A DNA stretch of 64,000 nucleotides, from contig NC_134652.1 of NCBI RefSeq assembly GCF_030463565.1, positions 15,353,397 through 15,417,396 of the forward strand, written 5' to 3'. The position numbers were made by a program, and so were the translations under genes. This DNA comes from Pelecanus crispus. Lineage: Eukaryota > Chordata > Aves > Pelecaniformes > Pelecanidae. Positions 1 through 14,600 of this stretch are shown piece after piece; position 1 is the first letter of the stretch; every line of letters starts with the position of its first letter. Under the pieces are notes generated by a model. The model was not told where the DNA came from, did no database searches, and saw nothing but the letters and a program-made list of their open reading frames with translations.

Positions 1-1631
1 GCACCTTTCCAGTAGGTCTGATTATATCACAATATACAGCATCATTATAACACACCAGATTCTAGTCTTAAAGTGCAGTTGGTTTTAACTTCTTTGTGAA
101 GCATGCGTCATCCAGGCTGAAGCCTTCACAGAACCTCCCATCCTTCTTTGAAATTGAGCTTCATCTGAGAATCAGCAGCATCCTGCAGCCTACCAGGTCC
201 AGAGAGCCAGCACAGGTTAAACATAGCTTAACCACAAGTCTATTTTGTGCTTGCAGCTCACTAATGGGTCTGCCTTCAGCTGGAGACCTGGTTACAAACA
301 TACATCAAAGCCAAGAGTGATTATTTGGCACATCAAAAAAGAAGCCTTTGTCCATTTCCTATACACCATTTTCAGTTTCATAAATCATCCTCTGTGTTGT
401 GCAAAACATCTTCTAGAGGAATCCAAGACAATGCCTTAAATGTGTTACTTTCAGGTACCAACATCTGTGCCACACTTTGTTGTAATTTCAGTATTACAAA
501 CCAGACACCTGCAGGCATAAACAGTGGCATTCTGGCCATCTACCAAAGTTACTGCTAATTAGGAGCTTTTATGAATAGCTATGTGACAGTTACTCAGATT
601 ACCTGCTTTTAGCTCCTACCTTCTCATAACTCAAAGTTTTATGCAATAATATCCTTGATCATACTTTTTTCTGAGCACTTCAGGACATTTCTGTAACTTT
701 GTGCTGTAGTCAAACTGTTGTCCACCACAGGCAAAGCAAAAAGCTGTTTGTGAGAAGGATTTCTTATTTTATCCTTCTAAACAGCAGTGGCAGGGCTATT
801 TTTGGGCAGGGGGAGAACAAACACAAACCACCAAAACCACAACACCCAAAAAACCAACCAACCAGAGTTACACAGGCAGGTAGCTGTACCACTGGTCAAG
901 TTAGTTTCTCAGATTTCAGGAAAGTCCCTTCTTGTACTGTGGCTCACATTTTTCAGATGCTATCCTGGTTGTTCAAACCGACCCCTCACAGAGAGCCACT
1001 CTTCCAAGTACTAAGCACTTCCTGAAAACTTGGTACTTTTACTGGTATATTGGGCTACCAGAGACAACCAAAAAGCATCACTTGTCAAAATCCTGGCCTC
1101 CATAGCCCTACGCATTCACAATGCTCAGTACGTTTCCTGGCTTCTTAAATGTGCACTGATTGCTTCGATACCGGTATAACCTCTGTTTAGAATTCACAGT
1201 GACTCTTGTTAGATTGCAGTACTCTTCCTACAATACAAAATTTGACAGATTAAAATGATTTGTATCTCATTTCCCTCTCCTTGAGGGATGGTATGTTTGC
1301 CAGTTCACCACATCAGTTTTAATAATTCATCTAACAGTATAATGCTGTACTTTTAATGTTAGAAAACAAGAGAAAGACTTGTGTTTTCCAGAAGAGATTC
1401 TCTATGAACAGAACATAAATAGCTGAGCCAAACCTTCTCCACAAGCACCTTAAACCTTTTAAGACAGCCACATTTCTTATTTGCTTGCCAAATTCAAAAA
1501 AGTGTCCAGGATGACAGGAGAAAAAAACCACTAGAAACCTTTTAGTGAAGCAGTAAACTCACAACATATTTTTCAGACATCTGAAATCCTATGCTAGGAT
1601 TTCCAAAGGCAAAATTAATTAAGCCATTGGC

Positions 1632-1655
1632 GGGGGGGGGGGGGGGGGGGGGGGG
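1632..1655 (+). repeat. Uninterrupted G tract, 24 bases
   Basis: A run of 24 consecutive G bases follows a single C at 1631 and ends before AACCA. It lies in CNNM2 intron 1, so the transcript carries 24 C bases. Runs like this can form G-quadruplexes and are also common places for sequencing or assembly length errors, so the exact length should be treated with caution. Confidence 0.9.
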
Positions 1656-2531
1656 AACCACTAACCTCAGTGCATAATTTGTCTAACCCTGAATCTTCAT
1701 AGTACAGGGTACTGACTATTTTGGCATGTTATCTCCCAAGAGCAAAAGCAATGGGAGGAAAACTGATTTGCTCTGTCATGCATGATGAAGCAACTGCTCA
1801 TCTCAGGCAGTCACATTTTATTATCCTCTATCAAAGTGTAACGCTGCATTTTCAGCATGAAGAAAACCTTCATGCTCTACTTTAAAGAGCCCAGAGGCTC
1901 AGTCTTTGGTAGTCATATGTTTAAGTGTTCAGTTTAAGCCATGAAAGGACAATATAGAAGGCAATTAAAGCATCCTGGAAATTGAAAAGCATCTCTTCTC
2001 TGATGTAAGGCAGATTAAAGTAATGTTTCAGGGTCAGACTATGATGTCTAACAGTGTTTGCATTTGAAGAGGACAAAAGACAATCCAGTCCTCAGAAGGA
2101 ATTCTCTTCTGTGGCTATGTGCAAGAACAGCACCGGGGCTAACAACACTCCACAAAAACATCTTAGTAGCAAACCCACTTTAGGATGCACTGCTCCCTTC
2201 AAAGTCCAGGGGAATCAGGTACCTAAAGATTCTGCATATTTGGAGCCAAGTAACATTTCAGAAAGCTTACTCCCTCCCCATCTTTACTCATTCCCTGGCA
2301 GAGTGTCTGTTGTTTATTCTTTTTACGCCAACCTAAGTGCTTTACCATAGACAGCAGACAGGTATCATGGGCCCTCCACTACACAATACAGAGATGCAGC
2401 TCAGCAAGACCCAGCAAGAGTATAAGTCAGAGTACAATGTTAGCCACTGTAAAGCACAACAGGGGTAACAACAGGTATAACTTCTTGCATGAGGAAGAGA
2501 TCAGGGAATCGTCTCGTGCCTTCCTAACATG

Positions 2532-2667
2532 ACCAGCTGGGTTAGCTCAGTTGGTTAGAACATGGTGCTAATAACGCCAAGTTCACAGGTTCAATCCCTG
2601 CTTACTGCAGGGGGGTTGGGCTCGATGATCTCTCAAGGTCCCTTCCAACCCAAAGCATTCTATGATT
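2532..2667 (+). mobile_element. tRNA-Ile-derived SINE with CR1-type tail (TguSINE1-like)
   Basis: The head resembles tRNA-Ile(AAT). An A box reading TAGCTCAGTTGG and a B box reading GGTTCAATCC are both intact, and the anticodon loop CTAATAA is recognisable. After the T-arm the tRNA similarity stops, and the acceptor stem cannot pair, so this is not a working tRNA gene. The 3' part (from about 2610) is a CR1 LINE tail with GATGATCTCTCAAGGTCCC and CTTCCAACCC, ending in ATTCTATGATTCT. The 8-bp sequence CTAACATG occurs on both sides (2524-2531 and 2668-2675) and is a likely target-site duplication. Such SINEs are mobilised by CR1 machinery. They are known best from passerine genomes, where the family is called TguSINE1. 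The exact subfamily is inferred. Confidence 0.85.
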
Positions 2668-5600
2668 CTAACATGCAATATATACAAAGAAAGGGAAGTA
2701 CCAGTATCAGACACACAAGACTAAGTCCACTGAGACCTTAAAGGTGACCGAAACGCAAGTTACAAGTTTTCTCTCACCAGCTTATGGAGGATGCAGACAA
2801 TTGAGCTTATATTGCGAGACAAGGACATCCCCATCCCATCCCTCCCAGAGCCCAACTCCCAGAACACGTTCTGGCTGTGCTGAGAAGAGCCTGGGCTGTG
2901 CCCTCATCTTTCACACACCAAGGATTCCTCCTAGGGAAGTCAAACCCTGCAATAAACTTTGGTGGCAAGATGACTGGGAGCCCAGGACCACAGAGCAGTT
3001 TAGAGGTGCAGAACTGAAATGCAGACTCTAGAGGCGCTGGGTGGTCTTGTCCCCACAAAGACTGAAATCTACACTGCAATATCTTCACAAGTCAAAAAGC
3101 TTTTGCAACAATCCCAAGTCTTATGTAAGTCTAGGTAATTTTACCATAAGTTAATCAATTGTGGGAGAAAGAATTCTTCTTAAAGTGAAGACTTTTATAG
3201 ATGCCACCTTCATGAGCCTAAAGGATTCCTGACTGTTTCCCAATTTCAATCGTGGAATAATACTGATTTTTAATATCTGGTTAACTTACTTTTCCAAGCT
3301 ATTTGCCTGTTGAAAGAAGAATAGCATTCTTCCATGAACAGCTAGTTTAAGAGAGACAAGGTTTCTTTGCGTGACTTTTAGAATCCACCTATTCAAGGTA
3401 AAATTTGTCCAAAAGGGAGGGAAGAGAAAAAAAAAGGAAAAAAAATTGAGACTTCCTCCTTTGACTTAAGCACAGCTAAAGACAAGTTTTTGCATTATCT
3501 TTGGCAGCTTAACTTGTTGAAAGGCTGTGCCAACCTCTGTCCTCCTACATTAAAATATATGCACCTTCTTGGCATCTAAAAAGATAAAGTTCTTAAGGAC
3601 TGTTTAAGTGCAACTTCTCTATTCCTCTATAAAAGGACTTTTCACTACACACAACTCTCCTGTCCCTCTCCTGAGTTTCCAAAAATAATTCACTCTGAAG
3701 AAAACACAATGTTAGTCTGGCAGATGCTATGTGACTGAAGGCAAGAGGGAAAGCATTTGAGATTAAGGCAGGAAATCCAAATAAGTTTTCTGAGAATGTG
3801 GTTAGCTACTGATGAGTTACATGAAGAGAGATTCAGTTTTTCAAGTACCATGGAGGTTCAAGTCTAAAAATCAGTAGAATGGCCATAATGTGATGCTAGA
3901 GAAAGTACTGAATTTTTTTTTTTCCTCCAAATAGGACCTTAAAAATTCTTAAGAAATAATCTTACTGAGGTCTTCCTGGCTTAGTTACCTGGAGAGGAGA
4001 ACTGGTTCCCATTTTGAAAGGTCTCTATTTCTCATATCCCTCATCTTGCTTCCAAATGGGAACAGGCTACACTATTCCAGCCTAACATCTACATCTTTGC
4101 AACCCACCACTGTCTCAATGCTAATTTGGGAGGTGCAAACATATTGCCATATACATTCATTGCTGATTCAGTCTGTGGCTTGCCTGCTCCTTCTGGGATG
4201 TATCCACCATCCAGTCCAATGGGAGCTGATGCATTTCCCTAAAAGTGCAGGAGCAGGGCCTAAGCTCCAGTGCCTAAAGCCTTTGCTGCCACTGAAGTGC
4301 CGTAGAAAGATAACCTCCACAAGCTGCAAAGTAACCCAACAGTTGCAGCACACCGATTGCCAGATCAGATACGTTCATCTCTATCATGGCCACACACACA
4401 CAGCAGCCCTGCTTCCAACAAACCTCTGACCAGCAGAGTAACATTTCCCTTCATTTTAGGCAAAGCAAATAAAACAACTGCATGCCATTTTATAAAATAT
4501 CTCTTTCCTTCAGCAAAGCCTGGGGAAAATATTTAGGCTCCTGCTTGCACAACTACACAGCGTGTGCAGCACTAGCTACAGCATACAGGGCCCCATGAGA
4601 GCACAGAAATGCAAGGGAATACGCAGAAACTGTCTCAAACCCAATTTTTACGAATGGCTTGCTGGCACAGGCACGGCACGACTCTCTACAACCTCAGCCT
4701 ACAACAGGCCTCCCTGCAGCACCCATGCCACAGGCACGTGTGTATGAAGAGGCCCAGAGCTCCGCTGACAGCTGGAAAGAGCTCAGGGGGAAGGACGACG
4801 GGAGAACATGGTGAGCTGGTGCTGGTCCCTGACACCCTCGGCGATTGCAAAGAAAGCACCAATTCCCCTACAATATGGGGCACGCTTAAAAATTTTAGGC
4901 CTTGAAATGACTGGCAGTCCTACCCCACTGCAGTACCCAGCTATCTACAAAGAAAAACCTGCGCTGAGAACTGCCCTGGGGAGCAGTGGGGTGCTGCCGG
5001 GGCGAGCCACCGCTGCAGCAGCCTGGCAGAGGGGGCTGGGGGCCAACCACCCCCAGAAGTGGCTCCAGCCCATTTTAACTGAATGGCCAGACGAATCGGG
5101 AGTCGTAAGGGTAAAGAGAGGGTACAGCTCAAAATGATGCCGTCTTGGCCAGCTGCTGATGCAAAGAGGAAGGCTAGGGCAAGGAGTACTCTGCCATGCT
5201 CACCCAGTTTTCACATTTCTGGGGCCTTCAGCAGGTCTCTGCTCTGCCTAAACCCTCTATCCGCAACCTCTCAATATCCTAAACTGAAGCAGCCTGTTCA
5301 GAGTTAGCAAAGGCTTTGACCAGCTTAGAGACAGTCTTGGCTGTTATGTCTCCTCATTCCAGAATATTTCCATGACATTATTCAGTTATTTCTGCTCCGA
5401 ACCATGAAAATAAATATGGGGCTGATCTCATTAAAATCTCCCAGAGCCTTTGATGTAATTTTAATATATTACCACACTTCTGTTCCTACAGCTCTCTTGG
5501 GCTGAAGTGACACAGTTTTCCGACCGCTCTACCCAAAGCAGCCTGTAACACAGGTTGGCATGAGTCAGCTTCTCCCTCCGTGCAGCTTGGCTAATAGAGG

Positions 5601-8600
5601 AAGCAAAACAGGGCAATCTGTTTTTTAATGTTGTGATTCTCAACACAGTCTCCTCTGCTTAATACTCACTATTTCCTCTATTGGGGAATAAGAGCTGCAG
5701 GTGCTTTACCCAATAGGTGGCTATGCAAGAGCTAAAATCCTGCTGCCGAGCTGCTCTTTGCCAGCCTCTTACAGTGCCCTTCTCCTGCACACCTTTTCAC
5801 CCCTCCACAACTCTCAGAAGCATCACGGTCACTGCCTTTCCTTAGAGGGGAAGCGTGGAACCACAGCAAAGTATGAATAGGCATGCTATTAGCCATTTAA
5901 AGGCAACACTTTGGGGTCTAACCCTCCCCTCTCACTTTGGTCAAAGTCAAATATGACACTGAATGAACACCACTGCTCTTCGACATTTGTGTTCAGTCAC
6001 CTTTTGCATTCTGCTTTGAACACTCCAAAACACAACATGGCAATACTCCACAGCTGTTTCTTCAAAAAAAAAAAACCAAACAAAAAAACACCAACCCACC
6101 ACTTCTGCCAGAAGAAAACAATTAAAAACATCATTGGGGTTTAACTGCTCTGAAAATGCAGCTCTCACTTGTCTCTTACAAAACATCTACCTTAAAAATC
6201 ATATCTTTCTTAAAAGTAAAGACACCCTACAGGTGATACCTTGGCCATCCTATATCTCAATAGGACTTTAAGGTAAAAACCACATCTAAGGCTAACACAC
6301 AAAACACAGTTTTGTGATATCAAAAATAACAACAAAAAAAATCATCACTGGACTGTATCATCAGGGAAACAATATTTTTAGGGGGGGAAAAAACAGCAAC
6401 AGAAAAAGCTGACTTGCAGGCTAGCTAGCAAAGTCACTGATTGCAGTGCCACCCAGAGAGTATGAGTTGGGGGGGGTGGGGAGGGAAGCTGCACATTTAC
6501 AGAACTAGTTTGACAGACTGAAAGCATCACAACACACATTTTCTTCTCCAGTTACAAGGATACAAACAAGAAATGTTATGCTTGTTCGGTCTACTTGATG
6601 TCACATCTCGCCAGTCAGTTGTCACTGTGGGATGTTACGTCCCTCTAATTCCATTCTGTGGCTTCACAGTGGCCTGTTCTTCAGTTAAGCTGCAGCAAGG
6701 AGGCTCTGCAGTAACAAGACATCACCACAATTTCCTTTTCTGCAAGGAAAGTGATCAATATTTTATGATGAAAATTCCTGGCTCCCAGTACTATAGCTTT
6801 GTACAGTTGATCTTCGCAGCAGTTCAGATACTGGTGCTGTTTCTGATCTCCAGTCCCTGTGAAGGGCAGCTAAGTGTTACCTATTCCACATTTTTTAAAG
6901 AATTTGGGATTATTTACTTGGGCTTCCATTCTGTGATTGTCCAGATAGAAAATTATTCTAGCCCTGAGGAGCAATAAACCACATCTTTTGGGGAGTCTGT
7001 GAACAAATACTCAGAAGAAAGAGAGAAGAGCTGACTACATGCCTATGTGGAAGAGGAATCATTTAACCAACAGATCATTATATATCTGTTAAATATCCCT
7101 AAGCCTCCTCCATTGACACAATCACGTCCATACTACTGAGGATGCAGCAGTGTAGCACTGCGTGTGCTATACTGTAAGGGTAGTCCAAGGATGTTTCAAT
7201 CCCCAACTGGCCCGAGGCTAATGCTTTCCTAATGTTGTTTCAGGGCACTGCTTCGGTTCAATTCACCTGTGGCTTCTCTACACATGACTCCTAGCTAGGG
7301 CTCACAAAGACCGAGGGGACATGCAATTCATATCAGTAAGACCACTCTTTTGCTGGCCGAGCTCAAGCCAGATCTCCAAATGGAGAAAACTGAAACATTA
7401 TGAAAACTTTGCCCATCTAACTGCATTTACACCAGCACAGACAAATATGACCAATTTCCCATCACCTCAGCCTGACATGAAACATTAGCAAGTGGCTAAT
7501 GCCAACCAAGCTTAAAAGGTCACCAGTTACTTGCTCAGCATTTAAAAGGACCTCAAATATTTCACAGAATATTGCTAAGCCTTCTCCACACAGCTCAGTA
7601 ATGCAGCACATTTTAGTCCTGACACAAGATTTCAGAAGTGGGTTTTTTTGTTGCTGTTGTTTTTAGACACAGGGTTCTTCAAGCAGAGATCATGCAATCT
7701 GAAGAAAATTATGAACCAACAGAGGGTCTTCAGACTCAAAACACTGTTCACCCTCACTTCTGAGACAAGCCCTTTGGCTAAATCTCCAGGCCCTTACAAA
7801 TTCATTCTTCTACTTAGAATTGTGTCAGAGTGATTTCCTCACAATATTTTTTTAAAATAAAAAATTATGGAAAAGAAATTTGTACAAACAGCGTGAATCA
7901 AAGTACCGCCTGCAGTTCTCAGCCTTTTCAGCCAGCTCAAAAAGGTTCAGCAGACTTTCCCTGGAGCCACACTCCCAAAGCTTTCTCAGGCTTTAGCCTC
8001 TTTTCCTGCCATGCCCTCCACCTTACCCCTCCACTGCTTTTCTGCTCAGATTCACAGAAAAATACTCACAAAAATAACCAACAAAATCTCTACGTGTTGC
8101 AAGCTAGGGCATGAAGTTGTGGAGAGGAATCTGGTCACTGTCAGGCAACTGTTTCCAGAAAAGGAACTGAATTCTTATATTTTAATTCAAGACCAAACTG
8201 CCTTACTTCTATCATTGCCCCCCAAAATGCTCTACAAGGCAGGTGAAGCAAGTCTGTACACAAAACTTTGTGAGCAAGAAGTTTTCTTCAGCAGCACCAA
8301 GGAGAGAGAGCTGCAAGCAAGTCACATTTTACAAACCTGGGCTCCCTGCTCTTGGTACAGGGAGAAGCAGTCAAGGAGCATCTTCTACAGATCAATGAAA
8401 GTGGGCCACAGAAGCTAAAGTGAGGAGAAGCAGTTGAGCAGAGTTAGGCAGAACCCGAGGACTGGAGGGCAAGAGCTCATTAACAACTCTGATAACGATC
8501 CTCAGAGATGCAGAATGGGAACAACTTGTTAATTCCTACCTGCCTTATTCCAAATCTCCCATGCCCAAGGAACTGATTAACTCTCACTTGGAAAGGCAAA

Positions 8601-11600
8601 AATCCCCACAAAGCAGGGAATGAGCTGGGGGAGGCACAAGTGAGAAAAAAAACCCAGATGGCTAGAGCCAAATGGCCTTACGTGTGGATGAGATGAAGGT
8701 AGAAGTTTCAATTTTGCTTCCATGGATTTTAACAGCAGCAAGAGCCAGAGCTTACTCAATTGGGATTCCTAAAAATAGCACTTGCCTAAGTAACCACACA
8801 GGACCACATGGGGCTCTATTTTCCTTAACTAGCTTTTGATCTAATGGAATTCTTCAGTTAAGTAAAAGAAGAAACAGGGTCTTTGTGGTGAAAGCACATG
8901 ACCAGGAGTTAGGAGAACTGGCTTCTCCTCCACACTGCAACAGATTTGTTGTTTAGTCTTTCACGCAAAACAATGCGGCTCTTAAAGTACGCTTCCACCT
9001 CAGACCAAAACCTGTGACTGCATTTGAAAGCCGAAACGTCCGTGCCAGCTTTCCTCCTTCTAGCAAGCGAGCCAGCGGTGCAGCCAGAGCTCAATGCAAG
9101 CTGCAAGCTCTGTCCATGAGCCAGAGAAAGACCAAAACAATTAGCCTGGTTGCACTCCACATTGTCATAGCTACACTGGGTGCAGCACAGCTGATGTTAA
9201 GAAAAGCTTTTGCACGTCTGTGTGCGTTGCATTTGTCCTTCTGAACCGTGTTGTGGCACCGACCTCTGTACTTCACTTGCCTCACATAGGAAATGAAAAT
9301 AAACCTCCTTATAGATGTGCAGCATAGTTCATTAAGTACTGGTAAGATGATTGTCTATCATCCAAAGATGCTGAAATACCACAGCAAACCAATGAAGTTA
9401 ACACACCCAATGCGAGAAAGCAGAGTGGCAGTTCAGCAAGGCTGGAAAGCACAAGAGCAGAGTGGAAGCGACACATGCTGGTATTTCAAACAGTCAACAA
9501 GCAAGTAACCTGGTAAGACCTCTGAGACGTTGACCAGGATAGACAAGCTCTGCCCTGCCAGAACTGGCTGCTCTCCTGGGTTTGCAGAACCCTACTAGCT
9601 TCTTACACACCCGGGAGAGGGCTACAAAGGGCTCACAGCTGAGATGCTTCCTCCCACCCCAAAAAGTTCCCTTCCACCCTCCATAGCCACAGCACAAGCC
9701 ACTGCAGCAGACGGGTCAGGAGCTGGGATTCCCCACAAGAGCGGTTTTAAGCAGAAGAGACTGAACAGCAAGACACAAGCTGGAGCAGACTGTAACAGCA
9801 AGTTAACCCCTTCTCTGGCTGACGGGAAAGTGAGCCAAGGCTAGCACAAAAGGAGGAGACATTTCAGCAGCCACATTGCAAAGACAGGGCATAACACACC
9901 TGACAATACATTTAAACAATGCAAAACATCCTTTCCAATGTCTGCAGCAAGTCAGCTCCTATCCTAAAGATCTAACACACTTGGGCCCACAAGCACTTGC
10001 CAAGTTGTCAACATGGCCTTTGATATCAAAAAACTCTGAAACCCCTGCCTTGAAGGCCAACACTTGTTTCTCCACCCATAGTTGAAATGCAAGATGCCTG
10101 AAAGCTATAGAACTATTTTAACACCGAGCATGCAGGAGTCTACACCGCAGAGCGGACACATTCGCTGGGAACTGCAGTTGGAAAACTAACAAGTCCCCTA
10201 CTGCTACAAAAACCGTAGCTGCGTAACGGAAGACGTGCCAGGGATCGCAGGAAGCTCAAGCCTTCCAGCGCTTTCTGTGATCTCCATGGAGAGACCGGAC
10301 CAAGAAGCACCTTGTTTAAACCCGTGTTAAATGCAAAGGATGCGGGGCAGGGAGGATAAACTGCCACTTTTTTCTTTTTAAAAAAAAAAAAAAAAGAAAA
10401 GAAAAAATACGCTTTTATCAAGTTGTACACCAAACTGAGGCCTTATGAGTGTTTTTTGTTTTCCTTCAGGGGGACAAAAGAGTGAGTAAAAAGTTATTTC
10501 CCCACATTTCAACAGAAAACTCATGCATCCCACCCTGCAATGTTACAGCTAGGGGAGGGACACTTCATGCATTTTCACCTAGATGTAATCCATTCTCTAT
10601 TTTACTTCTGTTTCTTTTCCAGGGGATAATGTCGATGTAATTATGATTTTCCAAAGTCAGAGTACATCTTCTTTGGCCCTATGCTTTCTGATTTTTCCCC
10701 CCTTGACTTCACAGTTGGTTGCACTACATCCCCGGCTCTTCTTCAGCCTGACTGATGAGGACTCCACAGCACCTGAGACCACATAATGTGCCACAATCCA
10801 CCGGTTCCTACCAGGATGAAAACCCAAGGCGCCAGCCCTCAAATTTACAGCTACTGACTGAAGTCATGATTTCACTCCACACACACCAGAACTATTCACC
10901 AACTGCTTAAAATATCCTTCTCCGCAGACACATACAAACAGTCGTAGCACGTGTTTCAGTAGGAGTCTAGTCTTCCCCCTTTGGCACAGTAATTTAGGAG
11001 CTGCAAGACATGCATTAAGGCTGGTCTGATCCAGAGACTTTTACAAGCTTTACATTTCACACGGATGTTATCAGCTAGTAAATCATACACATTGCAAGCA
11101 GAATAATTTTTTATATGCTTTTCCTATATGTGTTCCTCACAACTGAGTGTTCGGGATACATTAATTGTTTTCTGTCAGACATCTTTCCAATTAAGATTTG
11201 CTCCTTCCTTCCTAATTTTTCCAGTGTATTACACAAAATTTTGTTGCTGACATGTTCCAACAGGGACAAGAGGAATGATCAGTAGAGATTAAAGCATGCC
11301 ATGCATCAGCCAACTTCTCAAAACAACTGACAAAGAAAACATAAAACATCTTAAAAGGACATGGCAGCAGTTTACAGAGATGGCAGCCCTCTTATGATGG
11401 TTGGTCCCCAGATCATCACCATTTCTGTCAGTTGTCAGAAGCGTTTTATGGTTGCATTTAAAAGAATGGCAATGAAATCTCCAAACACACACAAAAGAAG
11501 AGCCCCCCAAATGCTATCTCTACATTTTGTTAATTCAAATCCAAGCAAGACCAATTGCTTTTATAGGGTCATCTTTAATGTCTACTAAATAGTACTAGAG

Positions 11601-14600
11601 GAGCTCTACTCCAGCTTACACAGGGGCAGGATCATCAATAAAACTAACATGAAGACAAAGTCAATCATGCCCTTACGGATTACTTTCATTAACACAAGCA
11701 TCCTAGGTGTTTTGCAGTCCTTATGCACAGCTTTTGTTAAGGACTCCAAATCAAGAGCTTGTCTGGTCATATACATCTTGGTATAGACTGTGCTGTTTTA
11801 AGAGACCAGCACCTACTGCACAACTCCAGATGAACAGTAAATGAACCATCCGCTCAATCCACCAACAGAGTAGCTAGTGGTAGGTTTTGGTTTTAAATAA
11901 AGATGCTACTGATTATACATCAGCAAGAAGTCAAGTTGCAAGGCATTAACTAGCATGCTCTCATCTCATTTTCCCACCAGCAACAGGATTCTCAGATCCA
12001 AGTTTTATTGCTCAATAGCCAGAGCTTCTGCCAAAAATCACAAGGGAGCCGGGGGAGGGGATTGCAAATATGAAATGGGACAACAGCTGTCAAGGTAATT
12101 TGATAGCAGCGATGGCTTCTTGAACCAGTGGACACTCTTGAGAATGTGAGCCAAGGCCTCCAGGCATCCACAGAAAAGCCAAGTAAGATAAAGAGCTCGG
12201 TGAGAGCTGATACAGATGTCTGAGACAGAAGAAAGAACAAAGAAAGCCAAGGCCATCTAACTTCTAAGAACTTCAGTTTTCCAAACAAAAAAAAAAAAAA
12301 AAAATTCAGAGCAAGTGTCCAAATGAACCCTCCCAGCCATGAAGACAAACCATCTTTTGTTTGAAAAATGTTTGCAAGTTTTCCCAGTACCGTTTCCAAA
12401 AACATCTCAAAACTACAACATCCAAACAGAAAACAGGAGTGAAGAATGAGCTGACAGATTAAAAGATCAAGTCAATCTTCTGTAGGTTCAAATCTAGCTC
12501 AACTTCCACTACCAAGCAGTTACCTGTGTTATGAGGGTCACATAAATTAAACTTAGGAATTGACTTGTAGTCATAATAGACCAATGTCCACAGTCAAAAG
12601 TTTCCTTGCTGTGTCCATAACACAAGAAGTATCCAAAGGAAATAGTTATCACTGGAAACCCTGACAATTTCCATACTTATAGTTTAACTGCTCCACTAAA
12701 TGAACCATCACTTCAGCAATGAGTCATATCCTTTGGTGGAACAGTAAAGAAGAAAGCTCATTTGCCTGTGTCTATGTGGCACCTGTTTTAGTAACATTAA
12801 ATGGATCACTGAGACATGACAAAAACACAGGCAAGCACAAAGAGCAAGTCAGGAGCATGTTAGCTGTGACAAGAGCAGCAGAGAGAGGTCAGATACTTCA
12901 GTAATTACCCTCATCAGTAGGTTTTATTCTTTCTGCTTTTTATTTCCCCCCTATTTTTCTATTATAGTTCTCATTTTCTGTATTTTATGCTTTAACCTTC
13001 TCCCTTGCACTGAACAACTGCAGTTCTCTCACTTTCCCTCTCTTTCCAGAGTTTCTGGATTCTCCTTGACCACCCCCATACCCAGGCTTGTCTCAGCAAT
13101 CTCATAGGAGTTTGCAATAGCTGGAAGAAAAGAAAAAAAAATAGAAGCAAACAGAAATGCTCATAGCTTTCTTCAGTATTATTGTCACGTGCTACATGCC
13201 AAGAAACATGATCACTGCCAAGATGCATCTATGTGTACATGATGCAGATAAACTGCTTCTCCATGCTGAAGTCAGCGCTTTGATGGACACTAATGCAATC
13301 AGTCACTTATGTTAAAAAGAGCTTATTCTGATAGGGAAAATAAGAAACACATGACAATTGGCTTCAAGAATTTAGTATGAGATTTTAAATCAAACTGCAA
13401 ACCTAGTGTAACATTCAGTTTCTCAAACAAGATCTTTAAACATTGTACTCAAGCACCCTCCCTGTCGTGAGGAGTCACTGGCTTGTTCAATTGTGGCTGC
13501 AGATTTCCCCACAAGCATTGCAGCTCCCTTACCTGACCCTGGAGGGACAATCTACCACTATTTTTGCAAGCACTTACTAAAACCCCTCGCCCAACACAGG
13601 AGATTTTGCCTTAAGCGCTGGTGCTGCAGAGTGGACATCAGACACGGGAAGAGGAGGGTGGCTTCTGCAGGCCTCCTGACCCTCACGCGTGCAGATAAAG
13701 AGAATCCCCAGAATGACTGCCTCGAAGCCAAACAGGTTTAACAACCCTTCGCCACCTCTGAGGCAGAAGGCAATTTGCTTGGTATGTCACAGGTAAAAAT
13801 GTGCATGCGTTGGGGCAAGGGTAATGAGACATCTACCTCATGCGACTTCAAAAGGTTAACAACTCAAAGGTTGCAACACTCCCATCTCTTCCTTGCGCAG
13901 CCTTCAAAGGCTGCCCTACCTAGTCCTACCATCGCTCCCTTCGTCTCCCTGTTCCAACACAAAGGGATTAAAAATTAAGGAAAAGTAATTTTCTCTGAAA
14001 CTAGAAATCTATTTCTGTCACTTCTGGCAGCAACTTTTCCAATGAGATTTCTGAATTCACACTTTACTGGAGGACACCATTCACTCACCTCTTCTTTTAA
14101 GTCAGTCAGGGGAAGAAGGATGAACTAGTCCCTGTCCGCCCCTTCCCTGCACAAGCCTAACCCCTGGGAGAGGGATGAGAAAATGGATCATATCTTCACT
14201 GTTCCAGTCACATCCATTTTCTGAATGGGACAAGCAGCAAAATTCTCAGCTCCTCCACCCTGTTCCTACTTCCTATGTCAAAGAAAACAATAAAGAACCA
14301 GGATGGAGCTCGACAAATCAATATGATCACAACTGCAGCAAAACCCTTCATGCTAGCACAACACAACAGTGCCCTTGATTACTAGTCCAACATTGAGCTT
14401 CTGCAGTAACAGACACTTTAATCAGACACCAGTCATTAACGGAAGCATGAAGAGACAGTGATAATGGTATCAACAGGACACAGGTTCTTCCAATTCTGTG
14501 TCATGGAGGCGAGTCCAGCCTAGACCCTGACATGCACATGGGCCCAACACAACCATCAGAGCAGTGGCAGAATCCAGATTCTGCCAATACACTCAGAAAA

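Noticed and set aside
2532-2610. A functional tRNA-Ile gene
   Set aside because: The acceptor stem does not pair, the 3' part is a CR1 tail and the whole is flanked by a short direct repeat, so it is a SINE.
6573-6977. A 134-codon open frame in CNNM2 intron 1
   Set aside because: No recognisable domain, no splice context that joins it to CNNM2 and no promoter; chance length is plausible.
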